A stretch of DNA of 54,697 bases, taken from positions 1-54,697 of the forward strand of contig JAWVYO010000003.1 in NCBI GenBank assembly GCA_033722675.1, in the 5' to 3' direction. The position numbers and the translations under genes were made by a program. Source of the DNA: DATHYU01 sp033722675 (GTDB lineage Bacteria > Actinomycetota > Acidimicrobiia > Spongiisociales > UBA11373). Under the pieces are notes generated by a model that was given only the letters and a program-made list of their open reading frames with translations, made no database searches and had not been told where the DNA came from. Below are positions 24,360 to 35,138 of this stretch, piece by piece (position 1 is the stretch's first letter; each line of letters opens with the position of its first letter).

Positions 24360-25621
24360 GCCGCGACCTGCTCGACCGGGTCGCCGCCCGGCTGCCCGAC
24401 GCCCCCCTCGTCGTCGCCCTCAGCGGCGGCGCCGACTCCGCCGCCCTCGCCCGATGTCTGCTCGCCCTGGGGCGCGCGGTCCGCGCCGTCACCGTCGACC
24501 ACGGGCTCCCGGCGTCGGGCGATCTCGTCGAGGGCGCCCGCCGGGTGGCCGCGGAGCTCGGGCTCGATCACGAGGTGGTGGAGGTTCCGCCTGCGTCGGG
24601 AGAGGGGCCCCTGCGCGACGTGCGGCTGGAGGCGCTGGAGGCCGCGGCCCGACCGGGCGAGGTCGTGGCGACCGGCCACACCGCCGACGACCAGGCGGAG
24701 ACGGTCCTCGGCAACCTCCTGCGCGGAGCCGGGGCGGCGGGCCTGTCGGGCATCCCCGGCTCCCGGACCGGGTGGGTGCGCCCGTTCCTCGGGGTGACCA
24801 GGGAGGAGGCCCGGGCGGCGGCCGACGGCCTCCCCTTCGTCGACGACCCCGACAACGTCGATCCCGACGTGCGCCGCTCGTGGCTGCGGACCCGGGCCAT
24901 CCCCTTCCTGGAGGACCGGGAGGGCGATCGGGTCCGCCCGGCGCTGCGCCGGGCCGGCGGTCTCCTCGCCGCCGACGACGCCCTCCTCGAGCGGCGAGCC
25001 GCCGCGGTCCCGGTCCTCCGGCGCGACCCGTTCGTCGCCGTGGCCGCCGCGCCGCTGACCACCCTCCCAGGGCCGGTGGCGGCGCGCGTGGCGCGGCGGC
25101 TCCTGCGGACCGCCGTCCCTCCCTACGCCGGCGCGGCCGACGACGTCGACGGGGTGCTCCAGGTGGCCCGGTCGGGCCGGTCCCGATCGGTGCTGGGCCG
25201 CCTGGTGAGCCGCGAGGGCGGGCTGGTCGTGGTGGGACCGGAGGCGACCGAGCCCCCGGGCCCGGCCGACCTCGGCACCGGGATCCGGTGGGGGCGGTGG
25301 ACGTTCACCGTCGGCGGCGACGGCCCCGGGCTCTCGCGTCGCAGCGCACTCCTCCCCGCCGATCGCCGGCCCTTCCGGGTGCGGGCCTGGGCGCCGGGCG
25401 ATCGCCTCGACACCGAAATCGGGTCGAAGCCCGTCGCCGAGATCCTCCGCGAGGTCGGGGTGCCCGCCCGGTTCCGTCCCGAGTGGCCCGTCGTCGACGC
25501 CGATGGAACAATGGCGTGGGTCGTCGGCGGCCGCCTCGCGACGTGGGCCCGGCCGGACCCGACGGCGACGACCATCCGCATCACGGCGAGGGAGGCCCGG
25601 TGGACATCGGCAACGTCCTGA
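24338..25621 (+). CDS. tilS: tRNA(Ile)-lysidine synthetase
   Basis: Attaches lysine to C34 of tRNA-Ile(CAU), changing it to read AUA. The 427-aa enzyme has the PP-loop SGGADS (residues 29-34), VDHGLPASGD, and TGHTADDQAETVLGNLLRG, all typical of the N-type ATP pyrophosphatase fold; the C-terminal extension (RVRAWAPGDRL onward) is the tRNA-binding domain. ATG 24338 overlaps the zincin gene. The 3' end overlaps hpt by 22 nt. Length is normal for actinobacteria with the C-terminal domain. Confidence 0.92.
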   Translation: MAAAGGLSRDLLDRVAARLPDAPLVVALSGGADSAALARCLLALGRAVRAVTVDHGLPASGDLVEGARRVAAELGLDHEVVEVPPASGEGPLRDVRLEALEAAARPGEVVATGHTADDQAETVLGNLLRGAGAAGLSGIPGSRTGWVRPFLGVTREEARAAADGLPFVDDPDNVDPDVRRSWLRTRAIPFLEDREGDRVRPALRRAGGLLAADDALLERRAAAVPVLRRDPFVAVAAAPLTTLPGPVAARVARRLLRTAVPPYAGAADDVDGVLQVARSGRSRSVLGRLVSREGGLVVVGPEATEPPGPADLGTGIRWGRWTFTVGGDGPGLSRRSALLPADRRPFRVRAWAPGDRLDTEIGSKPVAEILREVGVPARFRPEWPVVDADGTMAWVVGGRLATWARPDPTATTIRITAREARWTSATS

Positions 25622-26118
25622 TCAGCGCCGAGGAGATCGACGCCCGTCTGCAGGAGATGGGTGCCGAGATCACCGCCGACTACGAGGGGAAGGACACGCT
25701 GCTCGTCGCGGTCCTCAAGGGCGCCTTCATGGTGATGGCCGACCTCTCCCGACACATCCACCTGCCCGTCGACATGGACTTCATGGCGGTGTCGTCCTAC
25801 GGCGCCGCGACCCAGACCTCGGGGGTGGTGCGCATCCTGAAGGACCTCGACCAGGAGATCGCCGGCCGCCACGTCCTCATCGTCGAGGACATCATCGACT
25901 CCGGCCTGACGCTGCGGTACCTGCTCAAGAACCTGGAGGTCCGCAAACCCGCCTCGCTCGAGGTGGCGGCCCTCCTGCTGAAGAAGGGCATCCAGCGCAC
26001 GCCCGTCGAGGCGCGCTACGTCGGCTTCGAGATCCCGCCCGACTTCGTCATCGGCTACGGCCTGGACCTCGCCGGGAAGTACCGGAACCTCCCCTACGTC
26101 GCCCAGATGGAGGAGTGA
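25600..26118 (+). CDS. hpt: Hypoxanthine(-guanine) phosphoribosyltransferase
   Basis: Purine salvage enzyme of 172 aa that makes IMP or GMP from the base and PRPP. The PRPP-binding loop is VLIVEDIIDSGLT (residues 92-104); the flexible-loop region SSYGAATQTSG and the C-terminal FVIGYGLDLAGKYRNLPY are typical. GTG 25600 is set by GAGGGAGG 4 nt upstream. It closes the operon with the zincin and tilS, as in mycobacteria and many firmicutes. A nucleoside importer at 39088-44547 could supply substrate after phosphorolysis. Confidence 0.95.
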   Translation: MDIGNVLISAEEIDARLQEMGAEITADYEGKDTLLVAVLKGAFMVMADLSRHIHLPVDMDFMAVSSYGAATQTSGVVRILKDLDQEIAGRHVLIVEDIIDSGLTLRYLLKNLEVRKPASLEVAALLLKKGIQRTPVEARYVGFEIPPDFVIGYGLDLAGKYRNLPYVAQMEE

Positions 26119-26121
26119 CGG

Positions 26122-27003
26122 TCAGGTGATCGACGCGTCGTAGATCGCCTGGATCGAGGCGTCCAGCGTCGCGTCGAACTCGTCGTCGCTCTGCTGGGCG
26201 CTCAGGCCCTCGGCGAGCGCCCGGCTGAAGCTGGCGATCATCCCGTGGTTGCGCGACAGGAGGTCGTTGGCCTCCTCGCGGGAGTAGCCGCCCGAGAGTG
26301 CGACGACCCGCACCACCCGCGGATGGCCGATGAGATCGGTGTAGAAGTTGTCCTCCGACGGGAGGGACAGCTTGAACATGAGGGGCCAGCCCACCCGGTC
26401 CATGCCGTGCATGATCTCGTTCAGGAGCATCTCCTCGGCTTCGGCCTTGGACGGGCTGTGGATGTCCACCTCGGGCTCGAGGATGGGCACCAGGCCGGCG
26501 GCGGCGATCCGCTCCCCGAGGGCGAACTGCTGGGCGACGGCGGCGGCGACGCCCGAGGGGGTGGCGTGCTTCACGACCGACCGCATCTTCGTGCCGAACA
26601 CGCCCTTCTCGTAGGCCCGGTCGAGCAGGGCGTCGAGGCCGGTGATCGGCTTCATGAGCTGGACGCCGTCGGCTTCGTCGGCCAGGCCCTGGTCGACCTT
26701 CAGGAAGGGCACCACGCCCTTCGTGTCCCACAGGTAGGTCGGGGTCGGGACACCCTCGACTTCGCGGTCCATCGTCATCTCGAAGAGGATGGCGCCGACG
26801 ACCCGGTCGCCGGTGAACCCGGGGCTCGTCATGATGCGCGACCGCATGGCGTGCATGAGGTCGAACATCTCGTCGTCGCCGGAGTACTCGCTCTCCTCGA
26901 TCCCGTACGACCGCAGGGCCTTCGGCGTGCTCCCGCCGCTCTGGTCGAGCGCGGCGATGAAGCCGTCGCCGGTGCGGATCGTGTCGAGCTGCTGCTGGTT
27001 CAT
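26122..27003 (-). CDS. Class I fructose-bisphosphate aldolase
   Basis: Glycolytic/gluconeogenic enzyme cleaving fructose 1,6-bisphosphate through a lysine Schiff base. The 293-aa protein begins MNQQQLDTIRTGDGFIAALD, then QSGGSTPKALRSYGI, as in the short bacterial class I aldolases (staphylococcal Fda type). Schiff-base and phosphate-site segments are seen in LVPILEPEVDIHS and MFKLSLPSEDNF. ATG 27003 has GGAG upstream. The gene is single, read opposite to its neighbours, and ends 3 nt from the hpt stop. Confidence 0.92.
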   Translation of the reverse strand: MNQQQLDTIRTGDGFIAALDQSGGSTPKALRSYGIEESEYSGDDEMFDLMHAMRSRIMTSPGFTGDRVVGAILFEMTMDREVEGVPTPTYLWDTKGVVPFLKVDQGLADEADGVQLMKPITGLDALLDRAYEKGVFGTKMRSVVKHATPSGVAAAVAQQFALGERIAAAGLVPILEPEVDIHSPSKAEAEEMLLNEIMHGMDRVGWPLMFKLSLPSEDNFYTDLIGHPRVVRVVALSGGYSREEANDLLSRNHGMIASFSRALAEGLSAQQSDDEFDATLDASIQAIYDASIT

Positions 27004-27037
27004 GGGGGACTGCTCCGTGATCGTGGTCCGACCCCGA

Positions 27038-27043
27038 AGGTTA
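27038..27043 (-). promoter_or_regulatory. -10-like TAACCT for the aldolase gene
   Basis: TAACCT on the minus strand predicts a leader of about 28 nt containing GGAG. The rest of the 245-nt aldolase-ftsH interval shows only short GC-rich inverted repeats. Confidence 0.35.
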
Positions 27044-27197
27044 GGGCGCGGACGGACCGGTCGGCTCGGGCCGGAGGTCGGTGCGGGGAGGCCCGGAGGG
27101 CCCTGTGGCCGTTCGTCCTCGATCCCTCCGGACGGGCGGCCGCGAGGCGGCTCGGACGGCTGATCCGGCGCGAAGCGGCTTTGTCCGGCCTGCCCTT

Positions 27198-27203
27198 TAC
27201 GAT
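27198..27203 (+). promoter_or_regulatory. -10-like TACGAT for ftsH
   Basis: TACGAT within TTTACGATT matches the -10 consensus at four positions. It predicts a leader of about 40 nt that includes GAGGAG just before GTG 27249. No -35 at proper spacing is evident. Confidence 0.4.
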
Positions 27204-27248
27204 TGACCCTCCGATGCCGGCCGTGTCGGGCCGTACCGAGGAGTAGCC

Positions 27249-29176
<1,928 letters not shown>

Positions 29177-29180
<4 letters not shown>

Positions 29181-30037
29181 CGCAGGCGTGGCACGTCGGG
29201 GGCGGCCGGAGGCTGCCCCTCGACCGCACGCTGGTCATGGGGGTCCTCAACGCCACCCCGGACTCGTTCTCCGACGGCGGTCTCCACGACGAGCCCGACG
29301 CGGCGGTCGCCCACGGGTTCGCCCTCGTCGGGGCCGGCGTCGACGTCGTGGACGTCGGCGGCGAGTCGACACGGCCCGGTGCCGACCCCGTGTCCGCCGA
29401 GGACGAGATCGCCCGCGTGGTGCCCGTCGTGGAGCGCCTCGCCACCGACGGCGTCGTCGTGTCCGTCGACACGTCGAAGGCGGAGGTGGCCAGGGCGGCC
29501 GTCGACGTCGGGGCGGCGATCGTGAACGACGTGACGGGCTTCGGCGACGACGCCATGGTCGACCTCGTCGCCGCGTCCGACGTCGGCCTCGTCGTGATGC
29601 ACATGCTCGGTACGCCGAGAACGATGCAGGACGACCCGCGGTACGAGGACGTCGTCGTCGACGTGCGACACCACCTCGTCGAGCGCGCTTCGGCCCTGCA
29701 GGCCCGTGGCGTGGAGCCGGAGCGGATCGTGGTCGATCCCGGGATCGGCTTCGGCAAGCGCCTCGACCACAACCTGGACCTGCTCGCCAACGTCGACCTG
29801 ATCGTCGACGCCGGGTATCCGGTGCTCGTGGGGGCCTCGCGCAAGTCGTTCATCGCGCGGGTGATCGGCGACGTCCCGGCTGCGGAGCGTGACGGCGCCA
29901 CGATCGCCGCGCACACCCTGGCGATCGCCGCCGGAGCCCGTGTCGTACGGGTCCACGACGGTGTGGAGGGGGTGCGTTCGGCCCGTCTCGCGGACGCTAT
30001 CGTGCGGGCGCGGCGACCACGGAAAGGATCGGCATGA
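29177..30037 (+). CDS. folP: Dihydropteroate synthase
   Basis: Joins p-aminobenzoate to hydroxymethyl-dihydropterin diphosphate in folate synthesis; the target of sulphonamides. Signatures are VMGVLNATPDSFSDGG, GGESTRPGA, VSVDTSKAEVA and VLVGASRKSF, the order of the TIM-barrel family. The start is unusual: no ATG, GTG or TTG lies before the first strand. CTG 29177 overlaps the ftsH stop as CTGA and has GAGGGG 8 nt upstream, so it is preferred (286 aa). ATG 29237 would remove residues of the first beta strand. folE and folB, neighbours of folP in mycobacteria, are absent here. Confidence 0.92.
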
Positions 30038-30510
30038 CCGGGCTCGAGCCCCGGGACTTCACCTGGGTGATCTCCGGCCGCCTCGCCGTGTCGGAACGCA
30101 TCGGGGGATACGGGTTCCAGCACCGCCGGGTGCGCCGCGAGGAGGAGATCATCTGGCTGAAGGAGGCGGGCGTCACCGCCGTCCTCTCGCTCCTCGACGG
30201 GAACCAGAACCTGGGGTCCTACGCCGAGGCGGAGCTGGAGGTCCTCCACGTGCCCCTCGGCGACGCCGAGCCCGACACCGTCCGCACGGTGTTCGGCACG
30301 ATCGCCGACGCCCTCGCCGAGCCCGACACCGTCCTCCTCGTCCATCGCGACATCCTCGACGACTCGGTGGCGGGGATCCTCGCCGGGTACCTCGTGTCGT
30401 CGGGGATGATCGACGATCCCATCGTCGCCACCGCCGCCATCCAGGAGATCCTGAAGCGTCCCCTCGGTCCCGAGGCCCGCGCCGTGATCCCCGAGGAGGC
30501 CGGCACCTGA
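30034..30510 (+). CDS. Dual-specificity-phosphatase-like protein lacking the catalytic cysteine
   Basis: A 158-aa protein with the outline of small bacterial dual-specificity phosphatases: FTWVISGRLAVSERIGGYG at the start, EEIIWLKEAGVTAVLSLLDG, the general-acid loop LHVPLGDAEPD (residues 71-81), and the P-loop position LLVHRDILDDSVAGILAGYLV. In active enzymes the P-loop is HCxxGxxR. Here His104 is kept but Cys is Arg105, Gly is Leu108 and Arg is Ser111, so phosphatase chemistry is not expected. It lies exactly between folP and folK, the slot of folB in mycobacteria, coupled to folP by ATGA and to folK by CTGA. Function unknown; a structural or substituted role in the folate operon is possible. 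Confidence 0.8.
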   Translation: MTGLEPRDFTWVISGRLAVSERIGGYGFQHRRVRREEEIIWLKEAGVTAVLSLLDGNQNLGSYAEAELEVLHVPLGDAEPDTVRTVFGTIADALAEPDTVLLVHRDILDDSVAGILAGYLVSSGMIDDPIVATAAIQEILKRPLGPEARAVIPEEAGT

Positions 30511-31010
30511 GCCGGGTGCGCCGCGTCGCCGTCGGACTCGGGGCGAACCTCGGCGATCGGCGGGCGACCCTCGCCGGCGCCGTGCGCACGAACGCCGGCT
30601 GGGCGGACCTCGTGGCGGTGTCGTCGCTCTACGAGACCGCGCCGGTCGGGGGACCCGACCAGGGCCCGTACCTCAACGCCGTCGCCGTGATCGACACCGG
30701 CCGCTCCGTCGCCGACCTCCTCGACCGGGCGCTCGGCCTCGAGGCGTCCTTCGGCCGGGAGCGGCGGGAGCGGTGGGGGCCACGCGTCCTGGACCTCGAC
30801 GTCCTGCTGGCCGGCGACACGGTGATCGACCGCCCCGGGCTGCGGGTGCCCCACCCGCGTATGGCCGACCGCCGGTTCGTGCTCGAGCCGCTCGTCGAGG
30901 CCTGGCCCCGGGCGACGCTCCCCGACGGCACCCGCCTGGTCTCGCTGCTGCCCGCCGTGGCCGACCAGGAGGTGGAGCGGATCGCACCGCCCGGCTGGTG
31001 GCGGCCGTAG
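30507..31010 (+). CDS. folK: 6-hydroxymethyl-7,8-dihydropterin pyrophosphokinase
   Basis: Transfers pyrophosphate from ATP to hydroxymethyl-dihydropterin, making the FolP substrate. The 167-aa protein has VAVGLGANLGDR at the N-terminus, ETAPVGGPDQGPYLNAV and the catalytic RWGPRVLDLDVLL block with its Asp pair. CTG 30507 is the preferred start: it overlaps the upstream stop as CTGA, and GAGGAGG (30493-30499) lies 7 nt before it. GTG 30516 would be 16 nt from that site. The operon ends shortly after, at a strong hairpin. Confidence 0.93.
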   Translation: MSRVRRVAVGLGANLGDRRATLAGAVRTNAGWADLVAVSSLYETAPVGGPDQGPYLNAVAVIDTGRSVADLLDRALGLEASFGRERRERWGPRVLDLDVLLAGDTVIDRPGLRVPHPRMADRRFVLEPLVEAWPRATLPDGTRLVSLLPAVADQEVERIAPPGWWRP

Positions 31011-31016
31011 ACGCGC

Positions 31017-31046
31017 CGCGAGCCCGGGGGAGGGACCGGGCTCGCG
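31017..31046 (+). terminator. 11-bp perfect hairpin after folK
   Basis: CGCGAGCCCGG (31017-31027) pairs perfectly with CCGGGCTCGCG (31036-31046) across an 8-nt loop. No T-run follows, so it is either a T-less actinobacterial terminator or an mRNA 3'-end stabiliser. It separates the ftsH-fol operon from the pan operon. Confidence 0.6.
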
Positions 31047-31128
31047 AAGCGCGCGAAAGGCGATGCGCACTCCCGGTTCGGAGCGATCACCGCCGCGGAT
31101 TGGTCCTCCTGCCGGCGATCCCGATCCC

Positions 31129-31134
31129 TACACT
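31129..31134 (+). promoter_or_regulatory. -10-like TACACT for the DUF2520-panC operon
   Basis: TACACT lies 41 nt before GTG 31176 and downstream of the folK hairpin. The leader carries GGAG ahead of the start. No -35 at good spacing. Confidence 0.4.
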
Positions 31135-31175
31135 CCGGGGCGTCCCGGTACCCCGAGCGGACTGGAGATGACCCC

Positions 31176-31988
31176 GTGGACCTCGTGATCGTCGGCCCCG
31201 GCCGGGCCGGGATGAGCCTCGCCCTCGCCGCCCGCCGCGCCGGCGTCGGGATCGCTGCGGTCGTGGGACGTGACGCCGAAGCCGTCCGTCGCGCTGCCGG
31301 CCGCGTCGACGGTCGTCCCCTCGGACTCGACGAGCCGCTCCCCTCCGCCGATCTCCTCGTCCTGGCCGTGCGCGACGACGCGATCGCCCCCGTCGCCGGG
31401 CGGATCGCACCCCACGCGACGGCGGTGGCCGCTGCCGTGCACCTGTCGGGCCTCGCGCCGGTCGACCGGATCGCGTCGTTGCGCCCCCTGCCCGTCGGCT
31501 CCTTCCACCCCCTCCAGACCCTCCCCGATCCCGAGGCGGGGTCGGAGGCCATCGACGGCGCCTGGGTGGCCGTCACCACCGCCGACGAGGCGCTGGAGGG
31601 CACCCTGCGGTCGTTGGCCGCACGCCTGGGCATGCATCCCTTCGCCCTCGACGACGATGCCAAGCCGCTCTATCACGCGGCCGCGGCGACGGCGGCCAAC
31701 TATCCGCTCGCCGCCCTGGCCATGGCGCAGCGGTTGTACGAAGCCGCCGGCGTCCCCTTCGAGGCGGCCGGGCCCCTGGTGCGGGCCGTGGTCGACAACG
31801 CCCTCGGCATGGGGCCCGAGCGGGCGCTCACGGGCCCCGTCGCCCGGGGCGACCTGAGCACCGTGGCGGCGCAGCTCGAGGCGGTCGCGGACGCTACCCC
31901 CCGGCGCGCCGCCCACATCGCCGCCCTCGCCGCCCTCACCGCCGAGATCGCCGGCACGACCGACGTGCTCGACGAGGTGCTGCCGTGA
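31176..31988 (+). CDS. DUF2520 Rossmann-fold protein (predicted oxidoreductase) beside panC
   Basis: A 270-aa protein with an N-terminal NAD(P)-type Rossmann loop (MDLVIVGPGRAGMSLALAARR) and a C-terminal all-helical DUF2520 domain (YHAAAATAANYPLAALAMAQRL). The fold resembles ketopantoate reductase and F420-dependent reductases. Its position immediately before panC matches mycobacterial Rv3603c. A role as an alternative reductase in pantothenate synthesis has been suggested by such context, but remains unproven. GTG 31176 has GGAG 8-9 nt upstream. The stop overlaps panC (GTGA). Confidence 0.82.
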   Translation: MDLVIVGPGRAGMSLALAARRAGVGIAAVVGRDAEAVRRAAGRVDGRPLGLDEPLPSADLLVLAVRDDAIAPVAGRIAPHATAVAAAVHLSGLAPVDRIASLRPLPVGSFHPLQTLPDPEAGSEAIDGAWVAVTTADEALEGTLRSLAARLGMHPFALDDDAKPLYHAAAATAANYPLAALAMAQRLYEAAGVPFEAAGPLVRAVVDNALGMGPERALTGPVARGDLSTVAAQLEAVADATPRRAAHIAALAALTAEIAGTTDVLDEVLP

Positions 31989-32875
31989 GGGTCGTGCGTA
32001 CCTTCGCCGCGGCCCGGGACGTGCGTTCGGGGATCGTGGGACTCGTCCCGACCATGGGGTACCTCCACGAGGGGCATCTCGCCCTCGTCCGGGCGGCCGC
32101 CGAGGGGGCGCGAACCGTCGTGGTCAGCCTGTTCGTGAACCCACTCCAGTTCGACGACGCCGACGACCTGGGTCGCTACCCCCGCGACGCCGACCGCGAC
32201 GCCGAACTCGCCGAGGACGCCGGCGCCGACGTGTTCTTCGCGCCGGACCTCGAGGAGATGTACCCGGTCGAGCCGGTCACCCGGGTGCGGCTCGACCCGC
32301 TCACCGACACGATGGAGGGGGCCCATCGGCCCGGGCATTTCGACGGCGTCGCGACCGTGGTGGCCAAGCTGTTCGCCGGCATCCGTCCGGACCGCGCCTG
32401 GTTCGGCCGCAAGGACGCCCAACAGTTCGTGGTGCTCCGGCGCATGGCCGCCGACCTGTCCTTCCCCGTCGAGGTGCTGGCCCACCCGGTGGTGCGGGAG
32501 CCGGACGGCCTGGCGCTGTCGAGCCGGAACGTCTTCTTGTCCGGGGCCGACCGTGCCGCTGCCGTCGGGCTGTCGCGGGGGCTCTTCGCCGCCGCCGACG
32601 ACGCGGCGGCGGGGGAGCGGTCGGGAGCAGCGCTCGAGCGACGGGTGGCCGACGCCGTGCGTGAGGCCGGCGCCGAGCTGGAGTACGCCACCCTGGCGTC
32701 GCGCGACGACTGCTCGATCCTCCCGGCGCTGGATCGGCCGGCCTTCCTCGCCGTCGCCGCCCGGGTGGGCGCCGTGCGGCTCATCGACAACGTCTGGCTC
32801 GAACCCGACGGGAGCGTCGATCGGGGCGAGCGGCTGACCGAGCGCTCGGTGCTCTACGAACGGAGGGACGACTGA
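31985..32875 (+). CDS. panC: Pantothenate synthetase
   Basis: Condenses pantoate and beta-alanine with ATP to form pantothenate. The 296-aa enzyme shows LVPTMGYLHEGHLALVR (HIGH-like ATP site), VSLFVNPLQF, the KLFAGIRPDRAWFGRKDAQQ region and the LSSRNVFL motif, all in order. GTG 31985 overlaps the upstream stop, and its own TGA abuts ATG 32875 of coaX. The usual partner panD (aspartate decarboxylase, source of beta-alanine) is not between panC and coaX here. Confidence 0.95.
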   Translation: MRVVRTFAAARDVRSGIVGLVPTMGYLHEGHLALVRAAAEGARTVVVSLFVNPLQFDDADDLGRYPRDADRDAELAEDAGADVFFAPDLEEMYPVEPVTRVRLDPLTDTMEGAHRPGHFDGVATVVAKLFAGIRPDRAWFGRKDAQQFVVLRRMAADLSFPVEVLAHPVVREPDGLALSSRNVFLSGADRAAAVGLSRGLFAAADDAAAGERSGAALERRVADAVREAGAELEYATLASRDDCSILPALDRPAFLAVAARVGAVRLIDNVWLEPDGSVDRGERLTERSVLYERRDD

Positions 32876-33651
32876 TGCTGCTGGCGATCGACGTCGGGAA
32901 CACCCAGACGGTCATGGGGCTCTTCGAGGGCGACGACCTGGTCGACCAGTGGCGTCTGTCCACCGTCCGGGAGCGCACGGCGGACGAGTACCGCCTCTAC
33001 TTCGCCGGGCTGCTGCGTCAGGACGGCTATCGGTTGTCCGACATCGACGGCACGGCGCTGTCCAGCGTGGTGCCGGAGGTCAAGCAGGCGCTCACCGTCG
33101 TCGCCGAGCGGATGATCGACGGCCCGGTCGTCGTCGTGGGCCCGGGGATCCGCACCGGCATGCCGATCGCCATCGACAACCCCCGGGAGGTGGGCGCCGA
33201 CCGCGTGGTGAACTCGATCGCCGCGGCGGCCCGCCACGGCACGCCGGTGGTGAGCGTCGACTTCGGAACCTCGACGAACATGGACGTCGTCGACGCCTCC
33301 GGTGCCTATGTCGGTGGCGCCATCGCCCCCGGTCTCGAGGTGTCGGAACAGGCGCTCATCGGGCGCGCCGCGGCGCTGCGGAGCGTCGAGTTCGCCGAGC
33401 CACGACATGCGATCGGGCGGAACACGGTGGAGGCCATGCAGAGCGGGCTGCTCTACGGCCACGCCGGGCTGGTGGACGGCATCGTGGCCCGCCTCGTCGA
33501 GGAGGTGGGCGGCGATCCGGTGGTCGTCGCCACGGGTGGGCTCGCCCCTACCATCGTGCCCCTCTGCCGGACCGTCTCGATCGTCGACGAGCGGCTGACC
33601 CTCGACGGTCTGCGCATCGTGTACGAACGCAACCTCGAGGATCTCCCATGA
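32875..33651 (+). CDS. coaX: Type III pantothenate kinase
   Basis: First committed step of coenzyme A synthesis: phosphorylates pantothenate. The 258-aa ASKHA-fold protein starts MLLAIDVGNTQTVMGLF (phosphate-1 motif DVGNT), has the pantothenate site DRVVNSIAAA and the phosphate-2 motif SVDFGTSTNMDVV, in which Asn and Met replace the usual Thr-Asp-like pair, then GGAIAPGL. Length is typical. One-base overlap with panC and ATGA overlap with lysS place it in the pan-coaX-lysS operon. Confidence 0.94.
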   Translation: MLLAIDVGNTQTVMGLFEGDDLVDQWRLSTVRERTADEYRLYFAGLLRQDGYRLSDIDGTALSSVVPEVKQALTVVAERMIDGPVVVVGPGIRTGMPIAIDNPREVGADRVVNSIAAAARHGTPVVSVDFGTSTNMDVVDASGAYVGGAIAPGLEVSEQALIGRAAALRSVEFAEPRHAIGRNTVEAMQSGLLYGHAGLVDGIVARLVEEVGGDPVVVATGGLAPTIVPLCRTVSIVDERLTLDGLRIVYERNLEDLP

Positions 33652-35132
33652 CCGACGACGCGCCCCTCGACGACGACCGACTGGTGCGGGCGCGCCTCGA
33701 CAAGCTCGAGGCCCTCCGCGAGGCGGGGACCGACCCCTACCCGGTGCGTTTCGAGCGGACCCACTCGGCGGCGGCGATCGCCGAGGCCCACCCCGACCTC
33801 GAACCCGGCGCCGAGACCGGCGAGCGGGTGACGGTGGCCGGGCGCCTCGTCGGGTTCCGCGACATCGGCAAGCTGGCGTTCGGCGTGCTCAACGACTGGT
33901 CGGGGACGATCCAGCTGTTCGTGCAGCGGAACGTGCTGGGCGAGGAGTTCGACGCCTTCGCCGATCTCGACCTCGGCGACTGGGTGGGGGCCACCGGCGA
34001 GGTCATCACGACGCGGCGCGGGGAGCTCAGCGTGCGGGTCGAGTCCTTCGAGCTCCTCGCCAAGGGGCTGCGCCCGCTCCCCGAGAAGTGGCACGGACTC
34101 AAGGACGTGGAGACCCGGTACCGCCGCCGGTACGTCGACCTCATCGTGAACGAGGAGGCGCGCCGGATCGCCCGGGCCAGGTCGGCCGTCGTCGCCTCGC
34201 TGCGGCGGTCCCTCGACGACCGGGGCTTCCTCGAGGTCGAGACCCCCACGCTCCACGGTCGGCCCGGCGGCGCCCTCGCCCGACCCTTCGAGACCCATCA
34301 CAATGCCCTCGGGGTCGACATGTATCTGCGGATCGCCCTCGAGCTGCACCTCAAGCGGCTGGTCGTCGGCGGGATCGAGCGGGTGTACGAGATCGGCCGG
34401 GTGTTCCGCAACGAGGGCGTCTCGCCGCGCCACAACCCCGAGTTCACGATGCTCGAGCTCTATCAGGCCTTCGCCGACTACGGCGACATGATGGACCTCA
34501 CGGAGGCACTCGTGGTGGAGGCCGCCGAGCGGGTCGCCGGCACCACCGACCTCGAGTACGGGGATCGGCCGCTGTCGCTGGCGGCTCCGTGGCGGCGCAT
34601 CGACTACGTCGAGTCGGTCTCCGAGGCCACGGGTGTCGACTGGCGGCTCGACATGCCGCTCGACGAGGCGCGGTCGCGTGCCGGCGAGCACGGGATCGAG
34701 GCCGATCCGGCCTGGGGGGTGGGCAAGATCGTGGCCGAGGTCTGGGAGGCCACGGTGGAGCCGGAGCTGTGGGAGCCGACGATCGTCGTGGACTATCCCG
34801 CCGAGATCTCACCGCTGGCCCGCATGCACCGGTCGAAGCCGGGCGTCACCGAGCGCTTCGAGGTCATCGTCGCCGGCCGCGAGCTGGCGAACGCGTTCAG
34901 CGAGCTCAACGACCCCGTCGACCAGCGCCGCCGGTTCGAGGCACAGGCGGAGGCGCGCGCCGGGGGCGACGACGAGGCCCACCCCGTCGACGAGGACTAC
35001 CTGCGTGCCCTCGAGTACGGGCTCCCGCCGACGGGGGGCATGGGGCTGGGGGTGGATCGCCTCGTGATGCTGCTCACGGGGCAGGAGACCATCCGCGAGG
35101 TGGTCCTGGTCCCCCACCTGCGGCCCGAGTAG
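33648..35132 (+). CDS. lysS: Lysyl-tRNA synthetase, class II
   Basis: Charges tRNA-Lys. The 494-aa enzyme has the N-terminal OB-fold anticodon-binding domain (VTVAGRLVGFRDIGKLAFGVL), motif 1 near RSLDDRGFLEVETPTL, motif 2 in FRNEGVSPRHNPEFTMLELYQ, and motif 3 GGMGLGVDRLVMLLTG. ATG 33648 follows GAGG and overlaps the coaX stop. It ends 6 nt from the stop of the convergent polyprenyl synthase. In mycobacteria lysS is followed by lsr2; that gene is absent here. Confidence 0.96.
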   Translation: MTDDAPLDDDRLVRARLDKLEALREAGTDPYPVRFERTHSAAAIAEAHPDLEPGAETGERVTVAGRLVGFRDIGKLAFGVLNDWSGTIQLFVQRNVLGEEFDAFADLDLGDWVGATGEVITTRRGELSVRVESFELLAKGLRPLPEKWHGLKDVETRYRRRYVDLIVNEEARRIARARSAVVASLRRSLDDRGFLEVETPTLHGRPGGALARPFETHHNALGVDMYLRIALELHLKRLVVGGIERVYEIGRVFRNEGVSPRHNPEFTMLELYQAFADYGDMMDLTEALVVEAAERVAGTTDLEYGDRPLSLAAPWRRIDYVESVSEATGVDWRLDMPLDEARSRAGEHGIEADPAWGVGKIVAEVWEATVEPELWEPTIVVDYPAEISPLARMHRSKPGVTERFEVIVAGRELANAFSELNDPVDQRRRFEAQAEARAGGDDEAHPVDEDYLRALEYGLPPTGGMGLGVDRLVMLLTGQETIREVVLVPHLRPE

Positions 35133-35138
35133 GCGGCG

